From assembly GCA_016801885.1 (NCBI GenBank), contig CM028898.1, positions 12,064,858-12,128,857 on the forward strand: a stretch of DNA of 64,000 nucleotides, read 5' to 3'. How positions within the stretch are numbered: the stretch's first letter is position 1; each line of letters begins with the position of its first letter. Position numbers and translations under genes: made by a program. The stretch comes from Toxotes chatareus (Eukaryota; Chordata; Actinopteri; Toxotidae). This document shows positions 24,819 to 34,837 of this stretch, piece after piece. The notes below the pieces were generated by a model. That model was not told the DNA's origin and made no database searches. It saw nothing but the letters and a program-made list of their open reading frames with translations.

Positions 24819-26148
24819 TTTATTGAAATGAGTAGTGGTTGTTTGTAAATCTCTGGAGACACTGGAACTATCAAATAACAAAATGTTAGAAAACTAAAAA
24901 GACATCCATTCAGCTTTAATTATCATGTTATAAGGATAACTGCAAAAGTGGTGTTAGTGCAATAGATATTCCATTTAATTGCCAAACTCCAAGTCAGCAG
25001 GCAAACAATCACAGAGGCATAAGAAATGGCACTTGATGTGAGCCAAGAGCCCTCTACTGGCTGTATAACATACACACCAGTAAAGGACACTATGAAAGCA
25101 AATGTAAACAAAATATTGAAAACTAAACAATTTAAGGATTACATTTCTGCAAGTATAATTACATATTGTGAGACAGTTGCCCAGCGAAACACTGACCAAC
25201 TGAACAACACAGCAGCCCCAACAAAAGGCACAAAGTGATCTGTCTTTAGGCTTTGGCTTGTCAACATTCAGTGATAGGCGACACTGTCTGTAAATGTTGC
25301 ACAATGATTGAAAAGTTTTGCATTTACAAGAACAAAACAGAAGAGCTTTGTAAAACTGATATAAAGAATATAAACCGAAAAGCTAATTTGCATAGACTTT
25401 CAAGCAGAAGTAAAACTCTGGCTAGTTGGCATGGATATTTAAAAGATGGAGGAGACGCCCTTAACAGATTTTTATTTCTCTCTTCAAAAATTACCTAATT
25501 GTGACCTGTTAAACAGGCATCAAATGATTGTATCTATGCTGTATGAGATTCAGTTATGTTCAGTTTGCTAAAACAGTCTCAAGCAGCTTTGTATTTTCTT
25601 CTACACAGTTGAAATGCTTGAGTGAGATAAACTTTTCCTCAGTAACACTGAAATGTTTCTAAAGTACAGTTTTTCATGATTCCTTGTATATGTACTTTAT
25701 AGATTAGAAAATTGAATCACTTGCCTTGCTCTGAATTTTCTGTTTATCCAAATTAGGTTTTATTTTATTATAATTACAAATTGAAAAGTGCTTTAAGTTC
25801 AGCAGTTTGTTGGACTACTCTATAATTTAGTTTACACAATAATATAGTGTAGACACCATTTTCAGACACCTACTTTTTGCTTTAGGCCTCCACCTTCTAT
25901 CCAATAATGATAAACATTCTACTGTGTCCATAAAAGTTTTCATATTAATATATGTTTACTATTTGGCGATCATACAGTGGCAAAAAAAGGAAAAAGAAAA
26001 ATCAATAATCTAGGAAGAGAATACAAAACTAATATTGATTTACTGTTGTTATAGGAAAACTAACATTAATTGCATGCATCAGAGGTGATATAAGGTCCTA
26101 TGACACTGGTTCAGTGTGGACATATATATAGGTTATCTTCTTTTCACT
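24819..26148 (-). other. anxa11: anxa11 3' UTR with candidate polyadenylation signal
   Basis: Downstream of the anxa11 stop (26149-26151) the DNA is AT-rich and non-coding. An AATAAA on the minus strand at 24819-24824 is a plausible polyadenylation signal giving about 1.3 kb of 3' UTR. Other AATAAA motifs (for example 25471-25476) would give a shorter one, so the end is uncertain. Confidence 0.4.
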
Positions 26149-29100
26149 TTAGTCATTACCCCCGCACAGCTTCAACAGCAGCTTCTTGTAATCCCCAGAG
26201 GTATCACCCTGAGAAACACACAACAATTTATCACATATGGATGGAAAAAGAAGTTACTAATTGCAATTGTAACAACAATGTGATTGGCTGAACTTACTGA
26301 GATGTGGGTGTACAGGGATTTTCCATAGGTCTTCACATACTCCTGTCTGATGTCCAACATATCAATCTCGGAGCGGGACACCATGATACGGATGAGGGTT
26401 CTGTCCTTGGTCCCTGCACCCTGTCAGTCCATCAACATATGACACTTCATTGTCTGCTCCAGTAAAATCTTCTCCTCTGTTGCTTCACGATAACATCAGA
26501 GCAGGAAACAACTGGTTTGAAATAAAATGTGATGATTAAAGAAACAGTTACCTGCATGGCCTTATGGAGCCTCTCAGCGAAGTAGGCAGGGGTGTTCTTG
26601 ATGCATTTCACTAGAAAAAAGGAGAAGACTGATGTGAGTCACTGGATAAAAAATGATCATGTCTTTTATGAATATGCAAAATCACGTCAATTCTCCAAAT
26701 GACAAAGGAAAAGACAAGATAAAGGGAATGAGTCAAAAAGATGACTGCTTGAGGCTGACAGCATTAGACACTATGTTTAATGCAGCCCAACAATAACTAC
26801 ATTACAACATTTTCTATTTTTAAACTGACACATTTAGAGGACTGTGCAGGCTTTAGTATTCCAATCCATCATTTGCTTTTGATCAATCATTGAGTTTTAA
26901 AAAGTTATTTAGGTCAAACAGCAGCCTGTTTGCATCTGCGAGATATTTTTAGTTCCTCCAGGAAAGCCTTGCAAAATAAACATCTTGACAAATGACTTCA
27001 ATATATACTTAAAGCTTCAACATGTTTTTGGAAAGCCAAGTCAGTTTGGCTGAGCCGCGGAAAAAAGACTCAAAGAACATACCCACAGCCACCATGCCGT
27101 CCTCCACATTGCCAGACATTTCCCTGCAGATACTCTTCTCAAGGTCTCTCCCACACATCTGCTGGTACTCCTGGAAGACTAATAGAGACAAGAATCACAT
27201 GCAAGATAGTTATAATCATAATATTTGAAAACATGTAAAAACACATGGACCAAAATGTCAACATGTGCATCTACAACACTGTGGGGAAAAAAACAGAAGT
27301 TCTATTAGGAACTTCAAAAAAGGAAGAAAAATAATCTTTTGAAAGTATAACAATGTTAAAATAACACACCTGCCCGAAGGTGAGGCTTGCTGCGAGCACA
27401 GAGGATGGCATTAAACTGAGACTCATCAGTTCCCACTTTATTTTCTCCAGCAGCATACAGTTTCTGTTGCACATAAACACACACACACACACACATTAAA
27501 AAGAGGAACATGATCAGACCTGCTAAATACTTTTCAAAAATGTTACAATGCTGAATCAACTCTAGACCAGTACCTGAGCATCCTGTTTGGCCAGAGAGAT
27601 GTCAACAGTCTCCCTTTCATCACGATTTCCCTAGACAGAGGAAGACACGCAGTGTTCACTAAACACGTTACGTGGGTGGAGTATATTGGCAGAGTCAAAG
27701 CTTGTTGGCATGAGTTAAAATGTGTTTTGTGAGCACTCGTTCAGGTGTAAATCAGGTGTAAAACGTGAAGCCGGTACCTGACAGAGAGAAACCAGGAGTC
27801 TGCGGAAGTGACCAGAGGTGTCGCTGCTGATGGCGTCCTCCAGGCTCTTTCCGTACTCTGAAAGGAAGGTGCGGCTTTTTAGGAAAATACACTCATTTAC
27901 ACATCATTTGCATTTCATTTAGTCATCACTTTGCACAATCCATTATCCAGATTTAAATAAAAGGCTAAACAAAACATTTTGACATGCTTTAAGCTTCTAT
28001 CACTAACTAATAATTTATATAATTACATTATTTTCATTCTTTTTCAGACCTTTTCAGAATATTAAGTAACAAAGCTAAAATTGTTTAAATGATTTCAAAA
28101 TATATAGGATGGAATAAGATAATATACTACAGTTCTAAATGGTAATGTGCAAAGCCTATGGCAACAACCTAAATGAGGACCTTCGATTTCAACATTTCAA
28201 GATTTCAAGATTACTGTCGCATTCAAACATTATTCTCTCATGCTGCGAGGGCTGATAGACTGGGTACAGGGCCCACTTAATTTATTACAAAAATCTGAAT
28301 CAAAAGTAAAAGTGTCAACATCAGAACGCACCCCCTTTGTAGATTTTGCTGATTTCATGAATCTCTGCATTGGAGCGTGATGAAAGAATCTCAATCAGAC
28401 AGGCTTCATCAGTTCCTGCACCCTGAAATAATGTAGAAAAACCAGAGTAAGAAATTTAGAGAATCACCTAATTCATAGAGTAAAAATGGACATAAGGCAT
28501 TAGCTTGCATATAAGAGTTTTTTTTTGCTTTCATTTTCCTATTACAAAATGAGTCACACAATGTGCAATGCGGTTTGGACTACAAAACCACATATGAAGC
28601 ATCTGCAGAGACAATAACTGAAGCTGCCAACCTTTATAGCCTCTCTGAGTTCAGCAGCGTCAAAGTGCACAGGGCTCATCATCATAGCAAGAACCAGTTT
28701 CTCAAAGTTTCCAGTGAGCTCAGACTTAAGATCATGGATTAAATCCTAAAATGGAAAAATACAAAACAAGGTCATGTGGGGGGCAGGAAAAGCAATTTTG
28801 ACTGTAAAATTCAAACAGTACAAATGAAAGTTAAATCAAATAAATATCAGACAGCATACCTTCCCATAAGTAGTTTTGTAGGCAGTCACCATTGGAACCC
28901 TCTGCTTGTTGCTACGACTTCCCAGAAGTTCAATAATGGCGTTCTCATCAGTGCCTATTCAAGATGGGTTTTTTTTTTTTATAAGTAATTTGGTGTAAAA
29001 AGGGTAACGAGCCAGTAAACTGCTCATTAATTTCGAATGACAATACATCTGATGGGTTTAGCAAATGCCATTTACTTACCAAAACCTTTCATAGCCTTTC

Positions 29101-30159
29101 GAAGAACTTCAACATCCCTCAGTGGATCAGCCCCTGGAAAGTCTTTAATAGTTCCCCTGTACCCTTTCTATAAATTACCCAAAAAAAAAAAGCACAAGAA
29201 ATAAAAACATTAGAAAGTAAAATACCACAGATAGTTACAAAGGTGTTTTTAGCTGTATGTGCATTGGAACATAGTTTCAGAGAAGTCCTAGAATGAAGAC
29301 AAATGCATCTTACAGAAACAGCAGGTGCCTGAGGGTTGGACGGAACTCCACTTCCATATCCAGGCGTTGAGGGGTTAGTTGAGGGGGCAGCAGGGTAATT
29401 TGGCATGGGCTGGCCTGGGGCAGGGCCTCCTGGGTATCCCTGCGGAGCTCCTCCTGGCTGCATACAGATAACAGCTGTAAGTGCTAAGCACATGGTGACA
29501 AACTTCCTATGGAGCAAATAAAGTTCAAGTAGGGCTGGCGAAGATAAGGCGATTTAAACAAACAAGAGATTTAGCTTAAGTCAGTCCATATGTCATTAGT
29601 GACGCAGTACCAAAGACACAAAGAGTGAGATAAGATTTTATGTACCGTGCCATAACCACCTGGTGCTGCACCCCAACCTCCACCTGCAAAGAAAATATTG
29701 ACATTTTTTTAAACAAATTATATATATTTTGGCTGTGTTTATTAATACTTTAGGTGGGGGTGCCTGTAAATCACAGTCACCTGCTGGAGGCATGGAAGGA
29801 TGGCCTCCTGCTCCAGGCTGTGGTGGGTATCCTCCTGCCTGAGGAGGGAAGCCTCCAGCTGGGGCAGGGTAGCCACCTGCCTGGGGAGGGTAGCCCCCTG
29901 CTGCTGGAGGGTAACCGCCTGCCTGGGGTGGGTATCCGCCTGCCTGTGGGGGGTAGCCTCCTGCTGCCGGAGGGTAGCCTCCTGCTGCCGGTGGGTAGCC
30001 TCCTGCTGCCGGTGGGTAGCCGCCTGCTGCCGGTGGGTAGCCGCCTGCTGCCGGTGGGTAGCCACCTGCTTGTGGTGGATATGCTCCTGGCTGAGGTGGG
30101 TAACCCCCTGCCTGTGGTGGGTATCCACCAGACTGAGGAGGGTATCCTGGGTAGCTCAT
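26149..30159 (-). CDS. anxa11: Annexin A11, complete, 14 coding exons
   Basis: Calcium-dependent phospholipid-binding protein involved in membrane traffic, cytokinesis and tethering of RNA granules to lysosomes. Exons 29781-30159, 29646-29683, 29314-29457, 29080-29167, 28860-28954, 28632-28745, 28332-28422, 27778-27857, 27574-27630, 27370-27463, 27083-27178, 26552-26610, 26298-26420 and 26149-26208 join to 1,518 bases, 505 codons plus stop, the length of human ANXA11. The N terminus is a Gly/Pro/Tyr-rich low-complexity region. The C terminus has four annexin repeats with type II calcium loops (KGFGTDE, KGAGTDE, NKVGTDE, QGAGTKD). Residues LYAAGENKVGTDESQFNAIL, RDLEKSICREMSGN and the end LKLCGGND separate it from annexin A7. 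All phases agree. The start is MSYPGYPP, the family start. Paralog letter is unresolved. Confidence 0.96.
27475..27496. repeat. (CA) microsatellite next to an anxa11 exon
   Basis: A short CA run, interrupted near its start, lies about 12 bases upstream (on the minus strand) of the acceptor of the anxa11 exon 27370-27463. It therefore lies in or next to the branch-point region of that intron. Confidence 0.8.
29781..30159 (-). CDS. anxa11: anxa11 first coding exon: (GGYPPAA/QA) heptad repeat array
   Basis: 379 bp, 126 codons. After MSYPGYPPQS come about 15 near-perfect seven-residue units (GGYPPQA, GGYPPQP, GAYPPQA, five GGYPPAA in a row, and so on), ending GGHPSMPPAG. At DNA level this is a 21-bp minisatellite, most uniform at about 29950-30060. 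Because the unit is a multiple of three and GC-rich, several other frames are open too; those are shadows. The repeat makes a disordered Tyr/Pro-rich segment typical of phase-separating proteins. Confidence 0.95.
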
Positions 30160-32184
30160 TTTCAGAACCTGAAGGTGATGTGAAGTTATGGCTTGTTACT
30201 GTGATGCACATTTAAACGCCTTAAAATCCCCTTCCTCCAGAGGTATTTCTTTTCAGTGGTCCGGGAGCTGTCAGGGTGGACTTTGCTATACTGAATGTTG
30301 ATGGCAAAACATAAGACTGGCAACTACCACGTGTACAACATTCATTCAGACTGCAAACAAGCAGTGGCTGTTGTTGTCTCACACTAAGGCTTTCCTTCAT
30401 TTGTGTTTGCTTTATCACCATGGTTCTCCAGATGTAACACAAACAGAAACACATGCTAAAGGGGACTTTAAGTTGTTGATTTAGTTGTTGGAGCAGTTTC
30501 GGGCCACTGTGTACAACTAATATTTTTGTTTTGTCATGACTTTATTTGCTTTATTTCAAGTTTATAATGTTTAAACAAGCTAAAAACACTAAACTAGGAG
30601 CTGCAAAAATGCTATTAACTTTCTTTAAAAAAAAAAAAAAACTATTATTAGTATGGAATTGGAAGTCTCCTAAAAATAACACAAACTGACAGCCAACCCC
30701 TCAACCTGCTTCCTTCATGCTCTATTCATTTGGTTCATCCTTATAAAATGGCCAACGCTAAATCCACGTCTTCAAGTGTGCTCTTTGTTTTATATGTGAG
30801 TTTAAGTTTTCCTTCCTCTTTCACAGAACTACCAGAGAAAACACTGCATAATGCAAGCAGACAGGTGTCCCCCGAATCTTCCCAGTTACACATTAGACCA
30901 CCCAAAAATTTTTTTAAAGAGCCTTTTAATGACATCCCATTCACCCGAAGAGCTGTTATTGGAATTACACAACTGTTAAGGTTCCACTGTGTCATCCCAT
31001 AACTCAGCAAAATACTCATTACAGCTGCAGGTCTGTCAGTAGTAATGACTGATCATCCGGCGGACTGTAAATTTACTTTGCTTACATGCAAACAAGAAAC
31101 CAGGTCTGGTGTGAAACCAGTTTGTCCTCACAGTGAAAATGCAACTAATTTTTTTTTACAAATAGTCCACTGTTTGGCTGTAATATCACAAGCAAACCAG
31201 AGTCATTAACAGCCAAACAAAGACAATTTGGCTGTTAAAATCTCACTTATTGAGTTTAGTATAGGTAAGAAATTATTTTTAATTATTCTAAATTCAAAGA
31301 TGCACCACTGGGTAACTTAAGCAGACCTTAACAGACTGTGTTAAGACTGCTTGAAGGGCGTTTGAATGTTGACACTCCCTTGCTGCTTTCCAGCTTTTTT
31401 TCTTTAGTCCCTTGAAAGCACTGGTGAGGCTTTCAAGTGTTATCGGAAATGCCATCATTTGCATTTACGACCCAAAGATGGAGTAAATGTGAGCGAGAAG
31501 GTCCTGATTCACTGCTAACCAACAGCGTCCTGTTGCTGTTACGCTGGTCGTTATTTTTACTTTATGACACCAATTTAAAAGAAAACGCGACTATGTGCCC
31601 ATTCACACATCTTGCTTTAGACTTTTACGATTTTACAAAGCAGCGCAGGAAAGAAGCGGAATCGCACCGATATCCGCAGGCCTGCGGTTTGCCAACTCGC
31701 TAACTAGTTATAAAGCTAAAATCTCACAATACTTATTTTACACAGTAACCTATAAAATAGTAAGGCGTATATGAAGTCATACACTGTGATGCTTAATGTG
31801 CCATTTAGCTCCTACGTCTTCTTTGACGTCCAAAGAGCTTGTACTGGCCCTGCCGTCTGCCGACGTTACATAATACTGTCGGACGAAGCTACTGTTTAGC
31901 GTTTAGCATCCAGTCAAAACACACAGCGGGAGAGAAAAGAGAGCATGTCAGATAGATAAAGATACAACTACTGTTATTCGTAAGTGTTTAAAACGGGGAA
32001 AGACCCACGGTTGGTGCTGTTGCGGTACCGTTAAACTGCTGAACAGCGGCTCTGTCTGTTTAATTAGGCGAGGCTAATCTCCTGTTCATCAAACTACTTT
32101 AATTAACTGCGTCGGCAGTGCAGGATTTAATACGTCGCCAGCATTTATACGGTCCAAATGATAAAGAAAATTAAGCAACTTACC
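30160..32184 (-). other. anxa11: anxa11 5' intron and probable non-coding first exon donor
   Basis: The bases upstream of the start codon read CACCTTCAG|GTTCTGAAAATG on the minus strand, a good acceptor nine bases before ATG, so the coding exon is probably preceded by an untranslated exon. A strong donor CTGTCTG|GTAAGTTG at 32184/32183 on the minus strand fits, giving a 2-kb intron. The intron body holds poly-A tracts and no gene that I can support. Confidence 0.5.
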
Positions 32185-32494
32185 AGACAGATACGAAGTC
32201 AAATCCAGGAAGAGACGAGCAGAGAGGTGCAGCCTGGACGGTGGGTGGGTCCTCAGCATTGTCTCCGCCTTGCAGCAACAACCTTTGCTCAGTTGTTGTC
32301 CACAGAGGACAGAGGGCTGATGTTGACTCAGCGGGCTGCGATGTCTCATTGCGCCCACAGGGGACATTGGAAAATATTTCTGCAAGTCATTAAATTAATT
32401 TACATAGTAATATAACTAGCTGTGCAAGAGGCGCACGAATGTGTGCAGTGTGCGCGCGTGTCTTTGATATCCCTTCTTTGTCACTCAATCAAAG
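32185..32494. promoter_or_regulatory. Candidate divergent promoter between anxa11 and the single-exon gene
   Basis: Between the likely first-exon donor of anxa11 (minus strand) and the CRE/TATA block of the plus-strand gene are about 310 bases. They must contain the anxa11 transcription start and perhaps shared elements. A CpG-containing purine/pyrimidine alternating stretch (TGTGCGCGCGTGT, about 32449-32461) is the most striking local motif. Confidence 0.4.
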
Positions 32495-32520
32495 TGACGT
32501 CACAACTTAAGCTATAAATA
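32495..32520 (+). promoter_or_regulatory. CRE octamer and TATA box of the single-exon gene
   Basis: A perfect CRE TGACGTCA at 32495-32502 is followed ten bases later by a consensus TATA box TATAAATA at 32513-32520. Transcription would be expected to start near 32545, leaving a leader of about 70 bases before the ATG at 32618. This compact arrangement is typical of inducible or tissue-restricted genes. Confidence 0.7.
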
Positions 32521-32580
32521 GATTCTAAAACCAGCATTTAGCCACTCGAAGAGTGACACCAAGACAAAAGAAAAGAAGAC

Positions 32581-32616
32581 ACTCAAGACCACACTCAAAA
32601 CCACAATCAAAGCCAC
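32581..32616 (+). repeat. Three 12-bp tandem repeats in the leader of the single-exon gene
   Basis: ACTCAAGACCAC, ACTCAAAACCAC and AATCAAAGCCAC follow each other directly and end one base before the ATG. The sequence is almost free of U and G in the transcript sense, so it would be an unstructured CA-rich leader. Confidence 0.85.
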
Positions 32617-32617
32617 A

Positions 32618-34837
32618 ATGTCAGAACTGGCACAAACTCCATGGCCGATGATCCCACCAGACGAGCTTCGGCCTCTGGTTAAGAAATATGTCGAGCAATT
32701 TGATCAAAATGAGCGCGACATGATAGCGTTAGGTTTACAAAAAGAGCACTCACTAGTTGTCATTGCTGAAATGATAACTGATTTGGTGCACACCTGTGTC
32801 AGATTTTTAATGACGAAACCCATGGCATGGTCTAAAGAAGGCTTTGTCAGAGTTTCTCCAGAAGATGTCGCAGGGGCATTGAAGGACTCACATCTGGCAG
32901 ACTCCCTCAATGTAAGTTTTGCTGATGCTCTTGACATCCCACATACACAGTGTGAGAGGCCTGAAGAACTGGCAAAGCTTATTGTGATGGAAGTATCACA
33001 TGAAGTGAACTTTCTTGTCAACCTTGTATGTAAAACACAGTATTTACCACTAGAGCCCAGATGTTTTGTCAGCAGCCGCGTGGAGATACCAAACCTCCAT
33101 ACAATGGTGAATGAAGCTTTCAAATATCTGAACAGATGTTTTGGTAGGCTCAGCTTCCATTGTCTGGGAACGCACTATGACTTAACCAGTATGAAGTTAC
33201 ACAGCTTCAGTAAGAAGTCTGAGCTCACTGAAGCAGTGTATGATATTCTCTTGAAATGGTCCCATGGGATATTAGGCACGGCCCACATACCCATCAAACT
33301 CCCCAAATCCCATGTATTAATTATACCTTCCCAACGATACGCCCAACGTTGCCTATTGACCCTCACTGAACTAGATGCCTATCATGTTGCAGTGCACATC
33401 AGTCACATCATTCAGGACGAGCTAGATCATTTGTCCTCTGGCAGTGAGAAAAATGTCTCAATATCTTCAAGATGTTGTGTTAATACACTGTTACTTATTG
33501 ACAGGTTGCAAAGCTTTTTCTTGGAACTTTCCAAACCTACAAAAGCCCCCACCACTGCCAGAATGAAAGAACGCTTTATGAATTTTGTCCAAGAGCAATT
33601 TGACAAAATGATAGCAAAGCTGGAGAGTTCATTTTCTAAAAACGAGTCAGAGTTCCTGGTGAGATTCAAATGTGGTTCAGTGACACCTGTACATACACCT
33701 GAGATTGCCACTCAGAAAACAGGTACACCATTGATCACTCGGACAAAACTGATGAGCTCAGTTGCTTCTGGCATCATCAAATCTGAGTTCGATGACTTGT
33801 TTGACACACTGCTCAAACTGAAACATACCAGCGAAGCTCTGGAAAAAATTCAATTAAAGCGCAAGCTCACACAGTTTCAACAGAGACTCGCCAAGGACAT
33901 ATATGATCATATGATGGTTACTGAGACATATCAGATGCCCCTGGTTCAGCCGAGCAAACGTCTCTCTGACTCTGTCATCTCAACATATGTGAGGAAGGTG
34001 GTTGCCAATGAGCCACACCTTTCTCCTCAAGTTATGTATGCCATGACAGAGGATGCAGTGGCAAAGTTCCTAAAGCTGGGGTTTCTCTGGATGGAATGGG
34101 AGCCATCAATAATAGCAAGTCACAGTGAGGAAGTGTGTGGTGCGCTAGATGACATCATAAACATGCTCGCCACACCAGAAGAAGACACCACGAGGCCAGA
34201 GTCCCCTGAAGCCAGCCCCAGTCAGACTTCAGTACACTCATGTTGTGCATCACTTCATGATGAAGCTTCACACAGTGAAAGCTCCAGCAGTCTTGTGATC
34301 ACAGAAGTGGGTACTTCAGGTGACAAAACTCCTGAAATATTCTCTGAGCCTAGCCCAGCCCCCTCCCAAAATCCAGTGTCAATCGAGCAACAGCAAAATA
34401 AGGGATCCTCTGCTCCATCACAGGACATGACCTATGCCCTAATCACTGCTCTTGTCCTGGGGATTCATATCAAATCAGTGGGGAAAGGCAAAAGGCTTCT
34501 TCAGACAGTAGATTTAAATAACATCATCAAGCAACTGTCAAACAAGGTACTGGACGAGATTAACATCAGTGACTGTAAGGTCAGAAAAATCATGAAGAAC
34601 ATGAAGAAGATTAACAAGGTTCTGATGAAAGATCTTGAAACGGAGTTTGGCTCTCTAGAGAAACTACTAGAGGCTGCAATGGCATCAAAAGACACATCTT
34701 TTGAAGATGCTGTTGTAAAGTATCTAAAACTCCATCTGAGTACCTACCTTGACCGAAAGAAGTCCCTAGCTGCCAGGTTCTTCTCAGCTTTAACAAAACC
34801 CTTCCGGAGCCGCATCATGCCCCTCTGTGAAGAATAA
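32618..34837 (+). CDS. Unassigned single-exon protein of 739 residues
   Basis: One uninterrupted frame of 740 codons, the longest in the window, with its own TATA box and CRE upstream. I do not recognise the family. It is mostly predicted helical with regularly spaced Leu/Ile/Val and has no signal peptide or clear membrane segment. Residues about 515-602 form a Ser/Glu/Pro/Thr-rich disordered linker. The C-terminal 40 residues are basic with aromatics (KKSLAARFFSALTKPFRSR), which might bind a membrane or nucleic acid. Two segments, LAKLIVMEVSHEVNFLVN (about 116-133) and LNNIIKQLSNKVLDEINIS (about 631-649), share a spacing of hydrophobic residues and may be a repeated helical motif. No transposase DDE, reverse transcriptase, integrase or protease motif is visible. 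Codon use looks ordinary and no stop or frameshift interrupts it, which argues for selection. It could be a retrogene, a lineage-specific teleost gene or a domesticated element gene. Confidence 0.8.
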   Translation: MSELAQTPWPMIPPDELRPLVKKYVEQFDQNERDMIALGLQKEHSLVVIAEMITDLVHTCVRFLMTKPMAWSKEGFVRVSPEDVAGALKDSHLADSLNVSFADALDIPHTQCERPEELAKLIVMEVSHEVNFLVNLVCKTQYLPLEPRCFVSSRVEIPNLHTMVNEAFKYLNRCFGRLSFHCLGTHYDLTSMKLHSFSKKSELTEAVYDILLKWSHGILGTAHIPIKLPKSHVLIIPSQRYAQRCLLTLTELDAYHVAVHISHIIQDELDHLSSGSEKNVSISSRCCVNTLLLIDRLQSFFLELSKPTKAPTTARMKERFMNFVQEQFDKMIAKLESSFSKNESEFLVRFKCGSVTPVHTPEIATQKTGTPLITRTKLMSSVASGIIKSEFDDLFDTLLKLKHTSEALEKIQLKRKLTQFQQRLAKDIYDHMMVTETYQMPLVQPSKRLSDSVISTYVRKVVANEPHLSPQVMYAMTEDAVAKFLKLGFLWMEWEPSIIASHSEEVCGALDDIINMLATPEEDTTRPESPEASPSQTSVHSCCASLHDEASHSESSSSLVITEVGTSGDKTPEIFSEPSPAPSQNPVSIEQQQNKGSSAPSQDMTYALITALVLGIHIKSVGKGKRLLQTVDLNNIIKQLSNKVLDEINISDCKVRKIMKNMKKINKVLMKDLETEFGSLEKLLEAAMASKDTSFEDAVVKYLKLHLSTYLDRKKSLAARFFSALTKPFRSRIMPLCEE

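Noticed and set aside
29754..30215. Long open frames on both strands over the anxa11 repeat exon
   Set aside because: The 21-bp GC-rich repeat keeps several frames open. Only the frame with MSYPGYPP and splice sites is conserved.
31930..31990. Possible plus-strand untranslated exon ending at a GTAAGT donor (31980)
   Set aside because: A single donor without a matching acceptor before 32618. The TATA box at 32513 offers a simpler start for the gene.
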